In this document: positions 27,632 through 36,780 of the stretch, in pieces
Position numbering within the stretch: position 1 is the stretch's first letter
Layout: every line of letters starts with the position of its first letter
NCBI RefSeq assembly: GCF_004799665.1
Contig: NZ_CP031310.1
Location: forward strand, 3,388,057-3,452,056
Length of the DNA: 64,000 nt
Direction of reading: 5' to 3'
Source of the DNA: Halapricum salinum
Lineage (GTDB): Archaea; Halobacteriota; Halobacteria; Halobacteriales; Haloarculaceae
Program-made: the position numbers and the translations under genes
The notes under the pieces: model-generated
Told to the model about the DNA's origin: nothing
Database searches by the model: none
Seen by the model: the letters and a program-made list of their open reading frames with translations, nothing else

Positions 27632-28224
27632 TGACGACCGTCACCGACTCGCCACACGCCGCGCTCCGGAGCGACGAGTATCTCGGGCCGCTGGTCGAAC
27701 GCCACGGTCCCGTCGAAGTGGAACCGGCAGAGGACTTCTTCCAGCGGTTCGTCGTCTCGATCCTGCGTCAGCAGGTGTCGATGGAATCGGCCGCGGCCAC
27801 CCGCGAACGGCTGTTCGAGTCAGTCGAGGTGACGCCGAACGGGATTCTCGCGGCAGACAAGCAAGTGCTCCGGGACGCGGGGCTCTCGCGACAGAAGACC
27901 CGCTACGTCCGAAACGTCGCCGAGGCCTTCATCGAGGAGGGGTACTCGCGCGCCTATTTCGAGGGGATGGACGACGACGCCGTCCGTGCCGAACTGACCG
28001 AGATCCCCGGTGTCGGGCCCTGGACCGCGGATATGCAACTGCTGTTTTCGCTGGGGCGGCCGGACGTCTTCCCGGTCGGCGACCTCGGTATCAGGACGAG
28101 GATGGCGCGACTGTTCGATGATCTGGCCGTCGAGGATCGGGCGGTCATGCGGGAGCGTTCCGAGCGGTGGAAACCCTACCGGAGCTACGCGAGTCTGTAC
28201 CTCTGGCGGGCGACCGAGAGCTGA
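27631..28224 (+). CDS. DNA-3-methyladenine glycosylase II-like (HhH-GPD) protein
   Basis: The 197-residue protein removes alkylated bases if it follows its family. It has the HhH-GPD layout: I-L-R-Q-Q-V-S near residue 45, the hairpin L-T-E-I-P-G-V-G-P-W-T-A near residue 121, and the catalytic aspartate in F-P-V-G-D-L-G near residue 147. It ends with W-K-P-Y-R-S-Y-A-S. It is the short form without the N-terminal AlkA domain. It is coupled to cysE by a TGATG overlap, although the pathways are unrelated. Confidence 0.88.
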   Translation: MTTVTDSPHAALRSDEYLGPLVERHGPVEVEPAEDFFQRFVVSILRQQVSMESAAATRERLFESVEVTPNGILAADKQVLRDAGLSRQKTRYVRNVAEAFIEEGYSRAYFEGMDDDAVRAELTEIPGVGPWTADMQLLFSLGRPDVFPVGDLGIRTRMARLFDDLAVEDRAVMRERSERWKPYRSYASLYLWRATES

Positions 28225-28286
28225 CGGGTCGAGACCCGATATAGTGGGGGCGAACTGACTTCAGGGTGACGCCCGTCGTCTAATCC

Positions 28287-29138
28287 ATGAGCCTCCGCAA
28301 CCGGAGCGACACCTTCGAACTGGACGGCGAGACGACCATCCACCGCCTCGGCTACGGCGCGATGCGGATCACCGGCGAGGACATCATCGGCCGGCCCGAC
28401 GACGAGGAGAACGCCCGGCAGGTCCTCCACGAGACCATCGCCGCAGGCGTGGACTTCATCGACACCGCCGACTCGTACGGTCCGGGCGTCAGCGAGCGAC
28501 TCATCCGCGAAGCGCTCGCGCCCTACCCCGAGGACCTCGTCGTCGCGACCAAGGGCGGCCTCCTCCGGAACACCGACGGCGACTGGAAGCCCCGCGGGGA
28601 CCCGGACTACCTCCGCAACGCAGTCCTCGCCAGCCGGGACCGACTCGGTGTCGAGACGATCGACCTCTATCAGTTCCACCGGCCGGATCCCGAGACGCCC
28701 TTCGAGGACTCCGTGCACGCGCTCGCGGAGATGCAAGACGAGGGATTGATCCGCCACGTCGGCCTGAGCAACGTCTCCGTCGAGCAGTTAGAGACGGCTC
28801 GCGACATCGTCGACGTGGCCACGGTCCAGAATCAGTACAACATCGCGAACCGCGAGGACGAGGACGTCCTCCAGGCCTGTGAGGAGTACGATATCGGCTT
28901 CATCCCGTGGTTCCCGCTCGCGGCAGGTGACCTGGGCGAGACAGGTGCGGTCATCGACGATGTCGCCGCAACCCATGACGCCACGCGCCAGCAGATCGCG
29001 CTGGCGTGGCTGCTCCAGCACTCGCCGGTCACGCTACCGATTCCGGGGACGTCGAGTGTCGGCCATCTCAAAGAGAACGTCGAAGCGGCGTCGATCGAGT
29101 TGACCGACGACGAACTGGGGCGGCTGTCCGATCTGTAA
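28287..29138 (+). CDS. aldo/keto reductase
   Basis: The 283-residue protein is a full-length TIM-barrel AKR. It has L-G-Y-G-A-M-R near residue 20, the catalytic Asp/Tyr segment F-I-D-T-A-D-S-Y-G near residue 57, the lysine in V-V-A-T-K-G-G near residue 87, and the histidine in Y-Q-F-H-R-P near residue 127. NADPH-binding residues are in the I-P-G-T-S-S-V stretch near residue 252. It reduces aldehydes or ketones; the natural substrate is unknown. Stands alone between alkA and coaBC in the same direction. Confidence 0.9.
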   Translation: MSLRNRSDTFELDGETTIHRLGYGAMRITGEDIIGRPDDEENARQVLHETIAAGVDFIDTADSYGPGVSERLIREALAPYPEDLVVATKGGLLRNTDGDWKPRGDPDYLRNAVLASRDRLGVETIDLYQFHRPDPETPFEDSVHALAEMQDEGLIRHVGLSNVSVEQLETARDIVDVATVQNQYNIANREDEDVLQACEEYDIGFIPWFPLAAGDLGETGAVIDDVAATHDATRQQIALAWLLQHSPVTLPIPGTSSVGHLKENVEAASIELTDDELGRLSDL

Positions 29139-29189
29139 GCTCGCTCCGGGGCGGAGATTTGATAGGCTGCCCCCTCGAACTCGGAGTGA

Positions 29190-30350
29190 ATGCTTCAGGG
29201 AGTCAACGTCGCGCTCGGGGTGACAGGGTCGATCGCCGCCGTGCGAGTCGTGGAGTTCGTCCACGAACTCCGCCGGGAGGGTGCGACCGTCCGGGCCGTC
29301 ATGTCCGAGTCGTCGACGAACATCGTCCACCCGTGGGCCGTCGAGTTCGCCACCGAGCACGACGTCGTGACCGATCTCACCGGCGCGGTCGAGCACGTCG
29401 AGTTGTGTGGCGTCGACGGCTGGGCCGACGTCTTCCTGATCGCGCCCGCGACGGCCAATAGCGTCGGGAAGATGGCTGCGGCGATCGACGACACGCCCGT
29501 CACGACCTGCGCGACGACGGCACTGGGCGCTGACGTCCCCGTCGTCGTCGCACCAGCGATGCACGAGCCGATGTACGACCACCCCGGCGTGATCGAATCG
29601 ATCGAGACGCTCGAATCCTGGGGCGTCGGGTTCGTCGATCCGCGGATCGAAGAGGGCAAGGCCAAGATCGCCACCGACGAGGCCATCGCCACCGGAGTCG
29701 CACGCGCTGTCACGGAGCAGTCACTCGCCGGCGAGCACGTCGTCGTCACCAGCGGCGCGACCACCGAGTCGATCGACCCGATCCGGACGCTCTCCAATCG
29801 CGCCTCGGGCACGACCGGGCGGGAAGTCGCTCGTGCCTGTCACATTCGCGGGGCAGACGTGACGCTCGTCCACGACGGGCCGGACGTGCCCTATGCAGAT
29901 GTCGCGTACGTAGAGAGCGCCGCGGGGATGCTGGAAGCCGTCGAAGACGCCGTCGCGGGGGCCGACGCGCTCGTCTCTGCGGCGGCGATCAGCGACTACA
30001 CCGTCGATACAGCCGAAGAGAAGATCCGGTCCGGTCAGGAATCGCTGACGCTCGAACTCCAACGCGTCCCGAAGCTGATCGATACGATCCGTGCGGACCG
30101 TCCCGAGTTACCGATCGTCGGATTCAAGGCAGAGACGTCGGGTGACGACGCGGCGATGATCGAACAGGCGCGGACTCTTCGCGAGCGCGTGGAACTCGCG
30201 TTCGTCGTCGCCAACGACGCCAGCGTGATGGGTGAAACAGAGACGCGCGCGCTGCTGGTCGACGGCTCAGGTGATCCACTGGAAGTCTGCGGCGAGAAGA
30301 CGGCCCTCGGTAGCGCCGTCGCAGAGAAGCTAGCTATGACCCTCGGATAG
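29190..30350 (+). CDS. coaBC: bifunctional CoaBC (PPC synthetase / decarboxylase)
   Basis: The protein joins cysteine to 4'-phosphopantothenate and decarboxylates the product, two steps of coenzyme A synthesis. The 386-residue chain has an N-terminal flavoprotein domain (G-V-T-G-S-I-A-A near residue 10, A-P-A-T-A-N near 90, P-A-M-H near 122). The C-terminal synthetase domain (about 185-386) has T-S-G-A-T-T-E, A-A-A-I-S-D-Y and the lysine in G-F-K-A-E-T. Full length with no visible defect. Confidence 0.93.
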   Translation: MLQGVNVALGVTGSIAAVRVVEFVHELRREGATVRAVMSESSTNIVHPWAVEFATEHDVVTDLTGAVEHVELCGVDGWADVFLIAPATANSVGKMAAAIDDTPVTTCATTALGADVPVVVAPAMHEPMYDHPGVIESIETLESWGVGFVDPRIEEGKAKIATDEAIATGVARAVTEQSLAGEHVVVTSGATTESIDPIRTLSNRASGTTGREVARACHIRGADVTLVHDGPDVPYADVAYVESAAGMLEAVEDAVAGADALVSAAAISDYTVDTAEEKIRSGQESLTLELQRVPKLIDTIRADRPELPIVGFKAETSGDDAAMIEQARTLRERVELAFVVANDASVMGETETRALLVDGSGDPLEVCGEKTALGSAVAEKLAMTLG

Positions 30351-30499
30351 CGGCATATACTGCCGACATACGCCGAGCGCCCATCTATTTCGACACGGGC
30401 GGCCAGTCCATCCCGTAATAGTTATCCACGCGTCGCCATTTGCCCCATATAACAGTCGTATAGCGCGAAAACCGGAGATACAGTTCTGAAATATCGATC

Positions 30500-31591
30500 G
30501 TGACACACCCAACCGCACATCGGCTGCTGGTGCCCGTCGGCGACTCCGTGACGATCCGTGAGACCGTCGCGTACGTCGTTCGACGGGCCAGCGAGGCCCT
30601 CGAAGACGGTCAGGCGGTCGAACTACACTTCGTGTCGATCTCGGTCATGGGCGCGACTTCCGAGGAGTCCGGCGAGGACCACGAGCGCCTCAGAGAGTTG
30701 ATCGACGCGTGGCTCACCGAGGACTTCGGTGAGGAGATCCCTGCCGACGTGACCGTCGAGACGGCCATCGTCGGACAGGATCAGTACCTGTTCAGTCCCG
30801 ACGACTACGCCAACGTCCTGCTCGAATACGCCTCGAATCACGACCTCGACCGAGTCGTCATGGATCCGGAGTACAACCCGGAGGGGACGATACCCCTGCT
30901 CGCACCGATCGAATCGCGTTTGCGTGCGAGTGACCTCGACGTCGAGCAAGCGTCGGTCGAGCGAGAAGCCAGACAGCCCGTGCTCGCCCGCGCAGCCTCG
31001 CTCCCGAAGTACCTCGCGATCTTCGCCGTCTCCTTCGGTTTCTATCTCTCGATCGGCTCGCTGGTGCTGTTCGATCTGGTCACCGGTGCGATCACCGCCG
31101 GAGTGGTGTCGATCTTTCTGACGCCGGTCGCGTTCCGGCGGAATCCGTCGTTCACACGGGCACTCCGCCAGCTCGTCCGGCTGCCGCTGTACGCGTTCTA
31201 CTTGCTATGGGAGATCGCCAAGGCCAACGTCGCGATGGCGTACGTCATCCTCCACCCGTCGCTGCCGATCGACCCGAAGATGGTCGAACTCCGAGCGGCG
31301 CTGTGGGGCGACGTCCCGATCACGACGCTGGCCAACAGTATCACGCTCACGCCCGGGACGCTCACCGTGACGGTTACCCAGCGGACGTTTCTCGTCCACT
31401 CGCTGACGGGGTCCTCGCGAGACGATCTCTCCGCTGGCGGGCTCGAACGCGCAGTCCGATTCGTCTTCTACGGCCGCAGCGGCGCGCGAATCCCGTCGCC
31501 GCGCGAGCGTGACGATTACACCGACGAGGTGACGCCGACTGATCCAGACGCGGCGGCCGAACCCGAGACGGAGGTGCAGGCCGGTGGTTGA
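30500..31591 (+). CDS. mnhE: Mrp antiporter subunit E with N-terminal Usp-like domain
   Basis: The GTG at 30500 gives a 363-residue protein, much longer than bacterial MrpE. The first 150 residues form a Usp-like domain (R-L-L-V-P-V-G-D-S-V-T-I-R near residue 8). The rest is MrpE: hydrophobic segments near 170-215, L-W-E-I-A-K-A-N-V-A near residue 236, and the conserved N-S-I-T-L-T-P-G-T near residue 278. It starts a nine-gene Mrp operon and overlaps mnhF by 8 bp. MrpE is needed for assembly or stability of the Na+/H+ antiporter complex. Confidence 0.9.
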   Translation: MTHPTAHRLLVPVGDSVTIRETVAYVVRRASEALEDGQAVELHFVSISVMGATSEESGEDHERLRELIDAWLTEDFGEEIPADVTVETAIVGQDQYLFSPDDYANVLLEYASNHDLDRVVMDPEYNPEGTIPLLAPIESRLRASDLDVEQASVEREARQPVLARAASLPKYLAIFAVSFGFYLSIGSLVLFDLVTGAITAGVVSIFLTPVAFRRNPSFTRALRQLVRLPLYAFYLLWEIAKANVAMAYVILHPSLPIDPKMVELRAALWGDVPITTLANSITLTPGTLTVTVTQRTFLVHSLTGSSRDDLSAGGLERAVRFVFYGRSGARIPSPRERDDYTDEVTPTDPDAAAEPETEVQAGG

Positions 31592-31859
31592 GCTCGCGAC
31601 ACTGTTGCTCGGTGCAGCCGCGGCGTTCGTCGTCTTCGCGATCGTCGGCCTCTATCGAGTCTACGCCGGGCCCACAGCGCCGGACCGCGTCATCGCGACC
31701 AGCGTCGTCGGGACCAACACTGTCATCGTGATCGCGCTACTTGCGGCGGTGCTCGACGAGCCGGTCTACCTCGACATCGCCCTCGTGTATGGCCTGCTGA
31801 ACTTCCTGCTAGCCATCGCGTTCTCGAAGTTCTCGGTCGAACGGGGTGAGGTCCTGTGA
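31584..31859 (+). CDS. mnhF: Mrp antiporter subunit F
   Basis: A 91-residue protein from a GTG, with three membrane segments. The motif Y-R-V-Y-A-G-P-T-A-P-D-R-V-I-A near residue 30 is the MrpF signature, and Y-G-L-L-N-F near residue 72 is also typical. It overlaps both neighbours (mnhE by 8 bp, mnhG by 4 bp), showing tight coupling. Confidence 0.92.
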   Translation: MVELATLLLGAAAAFVVFAIVGLYRVYAGPTAPDRVIATSVVGTNTVIVIALLAAVLDEPVYLDIALVYGLLNFLLAIAFSKFSVERGEVL

Positions 31860-32173
31860 CGCCGCTGGAGTGGCTCGCGGTCGTGCTGGCGGCCGGCGGT
31901 GTATTCTTCGGGTTCGTGACAGCGGTCGGCCTCGTTCGGCTGCCCGACGTCTACACTCGCTCGCACGCGGCCTCCAAGAGCGACACGCTCGGGTCGGTGC
32001 TATCGCTTGCGGCGGTCGCCATCGCGCTGCAGTCGGGCATCGCGACGATCAAGGCATTGCTGTTGTTGTTGTTCCTGTTCCTGACCAGCCCGACGGCCGC
32101 CCACGCGGTCACGCGGTCCGCCGAGGATCAGGGAATCGAGCCGTGGACACGCGACTCGGAGGGAGACGAATGA
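31856..32173 (+). CDS. mnhG: Mrp antiporter subunit G
   Basis: A 105-residue protein from a GTG overlapping mnhF. It has three membrane segments and the MrpG signature R-L-P-D-V-Y-T-R-S-H-A-A-S-K near residue 27. The last third carries L-T-S-P-T-A-A-H-A-V. A 12-codon mini-frame starting at 32170 (ATGA overlap) bridges to the next gene at 32205 and may keep ribosomes coupled. Confidence 0.92.
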   Translation: MTPLEWLAVVLAAGGVFFGFVTAVGLVRLPDVYTRSHAASKSDTLGSVLSLAAVAIALQSGIATIKALLLLLFLFLTSPTAAHAVTRSAEDQGIEPWTRDSEGDE

Positions 32174-32204
32174 CGCGAGCGACAGCCAGTCCGGAGGTGT
32201 ACCG

Positions 32205-32741
32205 ATGACGGCGACTGTGATCGAGGGCGTCCTGTTAGCGTTCGTGCTGGGCTGTGCGCTCGGTGCGGCCGTCATGAAGGACGTGCTGGCGTCGGTGATC
32301 GCCTTCGCGGCGTACAGCCTCGGCGTCTCGGTCATCTGGGTCGTCCTGCAGGCACCGGATGTCGGGCTGACCGAGGCCGCCGTCGGGGCCGGGATCATGA
32401 CGATCCTGTTCCTGCTGGCGCTGTCGAACACGGTCCGACCCAGCCACGAGCAGTTCTTCGAGTCGATCCGCCTCCGCACGGCGCTCGGCGTCGGGGCGTT
32501 CGTCCTCGTGATGGCCGCGACCGTACCGGCGCTGCCGGAGATCGGCAGTTCCGCGCCGGTCTCGACTGGCGTAGTCACAGAATACTACATCGTTAACGCC
32601 TACCCCGAGACGCAGGTCCACAACGCTGTGACGGCCGTACTGGCGGCCTACCGCGGATTCGACACGCTGGGTGAGGCGGTCGTCGTCTTCGCAGCGGGCG
32701 CGGTGGCACTGGGCGTCCTCAGGCGGGAGGTGTTCGCATGA
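32205..32741 (+). CDS. Mrp/Mbh-type DUF4040 subunit (MbhD/E-like)
   Basis: The 178-residue membrane protein has a DUF4040-like N-terminal half (A-A-Y-S-L-G-V-S near residue 38, A-P-D-V-G-L-T-E-A near residue 51). The second half resembles MbhE or the C-terminal end of bacterial MrpA. In bacteria this part is fused to MrpA; archaea and hydrogenase-linked Mrp modules keep it separate. Its stop overlaps mnhB by 4 bp. Confidence 0.85.
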   Translation: MTATVIEGVLLAFVLGCALGAAVMKDVLASVIAFAAYSLGVSVIWVVLQAPDVGLTEAAVGAGIMTILFLLALSNTVRPSHEQFFESIRLRTALGVGAFVLVMAATVPALPEIGSSAPVSTGVVTEYYIVNAYPETQVHNAVTAVLAAYRGFDTLGEAVVVFAAGAVALGVLRREVFA

Positions 32742-33232
32742 GCGCCGACGAGGATCAGAGCCGCGAGCGACGGGAGACACCGGGACTCTACGTCGAGAGC
32801 ACGGTCATCATGACGACGGTGCGGGTCGTCGCGCCGTTCGTCCTCACGTTCGGGCTGTTCATCATGTTCCACGGTGCGGACACACCCGGGGGCGGCTTCC
32901 AGGGTGGGGTCGTCGCCGGCGCGGTCGTGATGATGCTGGCATTTGCCTACGGGATCGACGCCACGCGCGACTGGGTGGACGCCCGGCTGATCGCACTGCT
33001 CGGCGCGCTCGGCGTGCTGACGTTCGTCGCCGTGGGGCTCGGGTCGATCGCGCTCGGCGGCGTCTTCCTCGAGTACCCGCTGTACCCCATCAAGAAAGCC
33101 AGCAAGTACGGGATGGAACTGGTCGAACTCGGGATCGGTGCGATCGTCGCCTCGATCGCCGTCGGCCTGTTCTTCCTGCTCGCGGCCGGCTTCGGCCACG
33201 CGATGGACGAACCAGAAGGTGATGAGTCGTGA
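32738..33232 (+). CDS. mnhB: Mrp antiporter subunit B
   Basis: The 164-residue protein has four membrane segments and the MrpB signature G-A-D-T-P-G-G-G-F-Q-G-G near residue 48. A polar N-terminal 20 residues precede the first helix. It overlaps both neighbours by 4 bp within the antiporter operon. Confidence 0.9.
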   Translation: MSADEDQSRERRETPGLYVESTVIMTTVRVVAPFVLTFGLFIMFHGADTPGGGFQGGVVAGAVVMMLAFAYGIDATRDWVDARLIALLGALGVLTFVAVGLGSIALGGVFLEYPLYPIKKASKYGMELVELGIGAIVASIAVGLFFLLAAGFGHAMDEPEGDES

Positions 33233-33591
33233 TCGACCTACTACTCACGCGGTACAACTACTACGCCACGATGCTGTTGCTCGGGATCGGCCTGTACATG
33301 CTCGTCGAGAGCGAGAACCTCGTCAAGAAGGTCATCGGGATGAACATCTTCCAGACCGGGATCTTCCTGTTTTTCATCTCGCTGGCCTACGTCGACGGGG
33401 CCTCGGCGCCGATCGTCGACAAGGGGTCCGAGGTCGGCCAGCACGTCAGCCCGCTGCCGCACGTCCTGATCCTGACGGCCATCGTCGTCGGGGTCGCGCT
33501 GACTGCGGTCGCGCTGGCGCTGGTCATCCGGATCTACGCGGAGTACGGTACGCTCAACGAAACGACGATCAAGGAGCTGGACCATGATTGA
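33229..33591 (+). CDS. mnhC: Mrp antiporter subunit C (NuoK-like)
   Basis: The 120-residue protein has three membrane helices homologous to complex I NuoK: Y-M-L-V-E-S-E-N near residue 23 and I-G-M-N-I-F-Q-T-G near residue 36, then the segment L-P-H-V-L-I-L-T-A-I-V-V near residue 77, ending T-A-V-A-L-A-L. It starts from a GTG overlapping mnhB and overlaps mnhD by 8 bp. Confidence 0.92.
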   Translation: MIDLLLTRYNYYATMLLLGIGLYMLVESENLVKKVIGMNIFQTGIFLFFISLAYVDGASAPIVDKGSEVGQHVSPLPHVLILTAIVVGVALTAVALALVIRIYAEYGTLNETTIKELDHD

Positions 33592-35074
33592 ACACGCGCC
33601 AGTCCTGCTGGTCGTCGTCCCGATCGTCGCGGCGTCGCTGCCGATCGTCGCGAGCATCGTGACCGACCGTGCCGGTTGGCCGATCGCCGTGCTCGGGCTC
33701 GCCGTCCACACCGGGCTCGCGGGCTGGCTGCTCGTCCACGTCCACACCGAGGGCGTCGTCTCGACGGTGCTGGCCGGGTTCGAGGCCCCCTACGGGATCG
33801 AACTCTACGTCGACGGGCTGTCGGCGGTCGTGGTCGCACTCGTCGGCGTCACGTCGTTCGGATTGCTGGCGTACGCCCGGAAAGCACAGCCGCGCTCGAA
33901 CGCCTTCTACGCGCAGTACCTGCTGCTCGTCGCAGGTCTGACGGGGATGACCGTTACCGGCGACGTGTTCAACCTTTACGTCTTCCTCGAGATCACAGGA
34001 CTAGCGGCCTACGGACTGGTCGCGACGGGTCGGAAGGGGAGTTCGGCTGTCGCCGCGCTCAAGTACCTCCTGCTGGGGACGATCGGCGCGTCGCTGTACC
34101 TGCTGGGCGTGGGCTACCTGCTCGCGGCGACCGGGACGCTGAACATGGAGGATCTGGCCGAGAAGATCCCCGAAATGGCGGGCTATGACTCGACATTGAT
34201 CGTGACGGCCTTCGGCCTGATCGTCGGCGGGCTCGCGGTCAAGGTCGCGCTGTTCCCGGTCCACACCTGGCAGCCCGACGCCTACTCGCGCTCCCCTGAT
34301 ACGGTGAGCGCGCTCATCTCCGCACTCGTCTCGACGGTCTCGGCCTACGCGCTGGCTCGACTGCTCCTGTCGGTCTTTACCGTCGAGTTCCTCGCGGAGG
34401 TCCAACTCGCTCAGTGGGGCCTCCTGGCGGTCGCGTCGATCTCGATCGTCGCCGGGAGCGCACTCGCCGTCTCCCAGTCCGACGTGCAACGGATGCTCGC
34501 CTACTCGTCCGTGTCGCAGTTCGGGCTGGTCGTCGCCGGCTTCGCCATCGCGACGCCGCTGGCGGTCGTCGGGGCGACCGTCCACCTGATCGGCCACGCG
34601 ATCATGAAGGGCGGCCTGTTCGCCGCGACCGGGATCGTCCGCCGGAAGACCGGCGCGACCACCGTCTCCGAATACGCCGGCCTCGGCAGCCGCGTGCCGC
34701 TGGGCGCGGGCGGGTTCGCCGTGCTGGCAGTCGCGATGGTCGGCGTTCCGCCGGCGGTCGGCTTCGTCGGCAAGTGGTACATCGTGATCGGAGCGGTCGA
34801 GGCCGAGATCTGGCCCGTCGTCGCCGTCGTGCTGGCCTCAACGCTGTTGACGCTGGCGTACTTCGCCCGCCTGATCGAGCGCCTGTACTTCGCCGAGGGC
34901 GAACCGATCGAAACGGCGACCGAGTCCGAACAGCCGCTGGCCGACGGCAGCGGTGAGGTCTCGTTCGGCATGAAGGCCGTCGTCGTCGCCGCTGCGGTGC
35001 TCACGGTCGCACTGGCGGCCGCCGTACCGATCTACGAACCGACGTTGACCGAGACGCTTCCACAACTACTCTAA
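33584..35074 (+). CDS. mnhD: Mrp antiporter subunit D (first proton-translocating subunit)
   Basis: The 496-residue protein has about fourteen membrane segments of the NuoN/MrpD class. The conserved glutamate is in Y-V-F-L-E-I-T-G near residue 131 and the lysine in K-V-A-L-F-P-V-H-T-W near residue 220. K-G-G-L-F-A lies near residue 344. These charged residues in helices form the ion path. A 2-bp gap separates it from the next paralogue. Confidence 0.92.
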   Translation: MIEHAPVLLVVVPIVAASLPIVASIVTDRAGWPIAVLGLAVHTGLAGWLLVHVHTEGVVSTVLAGFEAPYGIELYVDGLSAVVVALVGVTSFGLLAYARKAQPRSNAFYAQYLLLVAGLTGMTVTGDVFNLYVFLEITGLAAYGLVATGRKGSSAVAALKYLLLGTIGASLYLLGVGYLLAATGTLNMEDLAEKIPEMAGYDSTLIVTAFGLIVGGLAVKVALFPVHTWQPDAYSRSPDTVSALISALVSTVSAYALARLLLSVFTVEFLAEVQLAQWGLLAVASISIVAGSALAVSQSDVQRMLAYSSVSQFGLVVAGFAIATPLAVVGATVHLIGHAIMKGGLFAATGIVRRKTGATTVSEYAGLGSRVPLGAGGFAVLAVAMVGVPPAVGFVGKWYIVIGAVEAEIWPVVAVVLASTLLTLAYFARLIERLYFAEGEPIETATESEQPLADGSGEVSFGMKAVVVAAAVLTVALAAAVPIYEPTLTETLPQLL

Positions 35075-35076
35075 CA

Positions 35077-36780
35077 ATGACGGATATCAGACCACTTCTG
35101 GCGATACTCGTGTCGGCGGTAGCGATCCCGTTGATCCTCGCGTTGCGCTCGCGGCCTAACCTCCGAGAAGGCGTGACGCTGGTCGTCGCGCTGGCGAAGT
35201 TCGCCATCGTGGCGAGTCTCGTTCCGGGCGTGCTCGAGGGCGAGGAGTACGTCTTCTCGTTCGGTGAGTTCGCCGCCGGGATCGAATTCGCCTTCCGGGC
35301 CGACGCGCTCGGCGTCCTTTTCGCCTCTCTTGCGAGCCTCCTGTGGATCGTCACGAGTCTCTACAGCATCGGCTACATGCGCGGGCTGGACGAGCACGCC
35401 CAGACGCGCTACTTCGCGTCGTTCGCGGCCAGCCTCGCGACGGTGATGGGCGTCGCGTTCGCGTCAAATCTTCTGACGCTGTTCGTCTTCTACGAACTCC
35501 TGACCGTGGCGACCTACCCGCTGGTCACCCACGACGAGACCGACGAAGCCCGCGCCGCCGGCCGGAAGTACCTCGCGTACACCTTCGGCGGCGGCATCGC
35601 GGTGCTGGGCGGCACGGCACTCGTCTTCTGGCTGACCGGCGGGCTGGCGGGCGGGACCACCTCCTTCGCCCACGGCGGAATCGACGGCCTGGCCACTGCT
35701 GATCCACTCTGGGCTCGGGCAGCGTTCGTCCTGTTGGCCGGCGGCTTCGGCGTCAAAGCGGGGCTGATGCCGGTCCACTCCTGGCTGCCGGACGCGATGG
35801 TCGCGCCGACGCCCGTCTCCGGACTGTTGCACGCCGTCGCGGTCGTGAAAAGCGGCGTCTTCGGTGTCGCTCGCGTCGTCCTCGACGTCTACGGGACCGA
35901 TGGCGTCGCCGAGATCGGGATGGGGCTGCCCCTGGCGGCCATCGCGGCGTTCACGCTCGTGGCCGCGAGTATCATCGCGTTGCGCCAGGACAACCTCAAG
36001 CGTCGGCTGGCGTTCTCGACGGTCAGTCAGCTCTCCTACATCGTGCTCGGCCTCGCCCTGCTGGAGGGCAACGCCCTGATCGGCGGGCTGTTGCACATCC
36101 CCGCCCACGCCTTCATGAAGCTCACGCTGTTCTTCTGTGCGGGTGCGATCCACGTCGAGACCCACACCGACGACATTTCGGATATGGCCGGGATCGGCAG
36201 ACGCATGCCACTGACGATGGCCGCCTTCGCGGTCGCAGCGGCCGGAATGGCCGGAATTCCGCTCGTGGCCGGGTTCGTCAGCAAGTGGTATCTCGTGATC
36301 GGCGCGCTGGAGGCCGAGGGGCTGATCTTCGCCGCGGCATTGCTCGCCTCGGGCGTCCTGAATATCGCGTACTTCTGGCCGATCGTCTACCAGGCCTTCT
36401 TCGAGTCACCCGAGGGCCACGACGAGAAACCGCTCGTCTCCGGGCCGCTGGGCGGACGCTTCGCGTCTGGTGACGACAGTCCAGCCCGAGCCGACGGCGG
36501 CGTCGAGGAAGGTGACGTCCCCGAAGACGATGACGTCCCCGACCCGTCCCACGTCGACCACCTCGGGAAGTTCCACGAGGATCACGAACATCACGGCGGG
36601 CCGCCTGAAGACGGCTGGGACGATAGCGGCTGGCGCGGTGGTGAGAGCACCTGGTTCATGCTCGGGCCGATCATGGCGACCGCGACCGGGTCGCTCCTGC
36701 TTGGCATCGTCCCGTCGACGGCCGTCTTCCTCCAGATCGTGACTCGCGTCGTCGAGAATCTACCGGGGGTGGTGCTCTGA
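35077..36780 (+). CDS. Mrp antiporter MrpA/MrpD-like proton-translocating subunit
   Basis: The 567-residue protein is a second NuoL/N-type antiporter subunit. The ion-path residues are the glutamate in F-V-F-Y-E-L-L-T near residue 136 and the lysine in V-K-A-G-L-M-P-V-H-S-W near residue 226. P-A-H-A-F-M-K-L-T-L-F-F lies near residue 342. Between about residues 460 and 525 it has an acidic, His-rich cytoplasmic loop (H-V-D-H-L-G-K-F-H-E-D-H-E-H-H), followed by one more membrane helix. Its stop overlaps the next gene by 1 bp (TGATG). Confidence 0.88.
   Translation: MTDIRPLLAILVSAVAIPLILALRSRPNLREGVTLVVALAKFAIVASLVPGVLEGEEYVFSFGEFAAGIEFAFRADALGVLFASLASLLWIVTSLYSIGYMRGLDEHAQTRYFASFAASLATVMGVAFASNLLTLFVFYELLTVATYPLVTHDETDEARAAGRKYLAYTFGGGIAVLGGTALVFWLTGGLAGGTTSFAHGGIDGLATADPLWARAAFVLLAGGFGVKAGLMPVHSWLPDAMVAPTPVSGLLHAVAVVKSGVFGVARVVLDVYGTDGVAEIGMGLPLAAIAAFTLVAASIIALRQDNLKRRLAFSTVSQLSYIVLGLALLEGNALIGGLLHIPAHAFMKLTLFFCAGAIHVETHTDDISDMAGIGRRMPLTMAAFAVAAAGMAGIPLVAGFVSKWYLVIGALEAEGLIFAAALLASGVLNIAYFWPIVYQAFFESPEGHDEKPLVSGPLGGRFASGDDSPARADGGVEEGDVPEDDDVPDPSHVDHLGKFHEDHEHHGGPPEDGWDDSGWRGGESTWFMLGPIMATATGSLLLGIVPSTAVFLQIVTRVVENLPGVVL

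Noticed and set aside
32170..32208. 12-codon mini-frame between mnhG and the DUF4040 gene
   Set aside because: Too short to call a protein. It may only help translational coupling.
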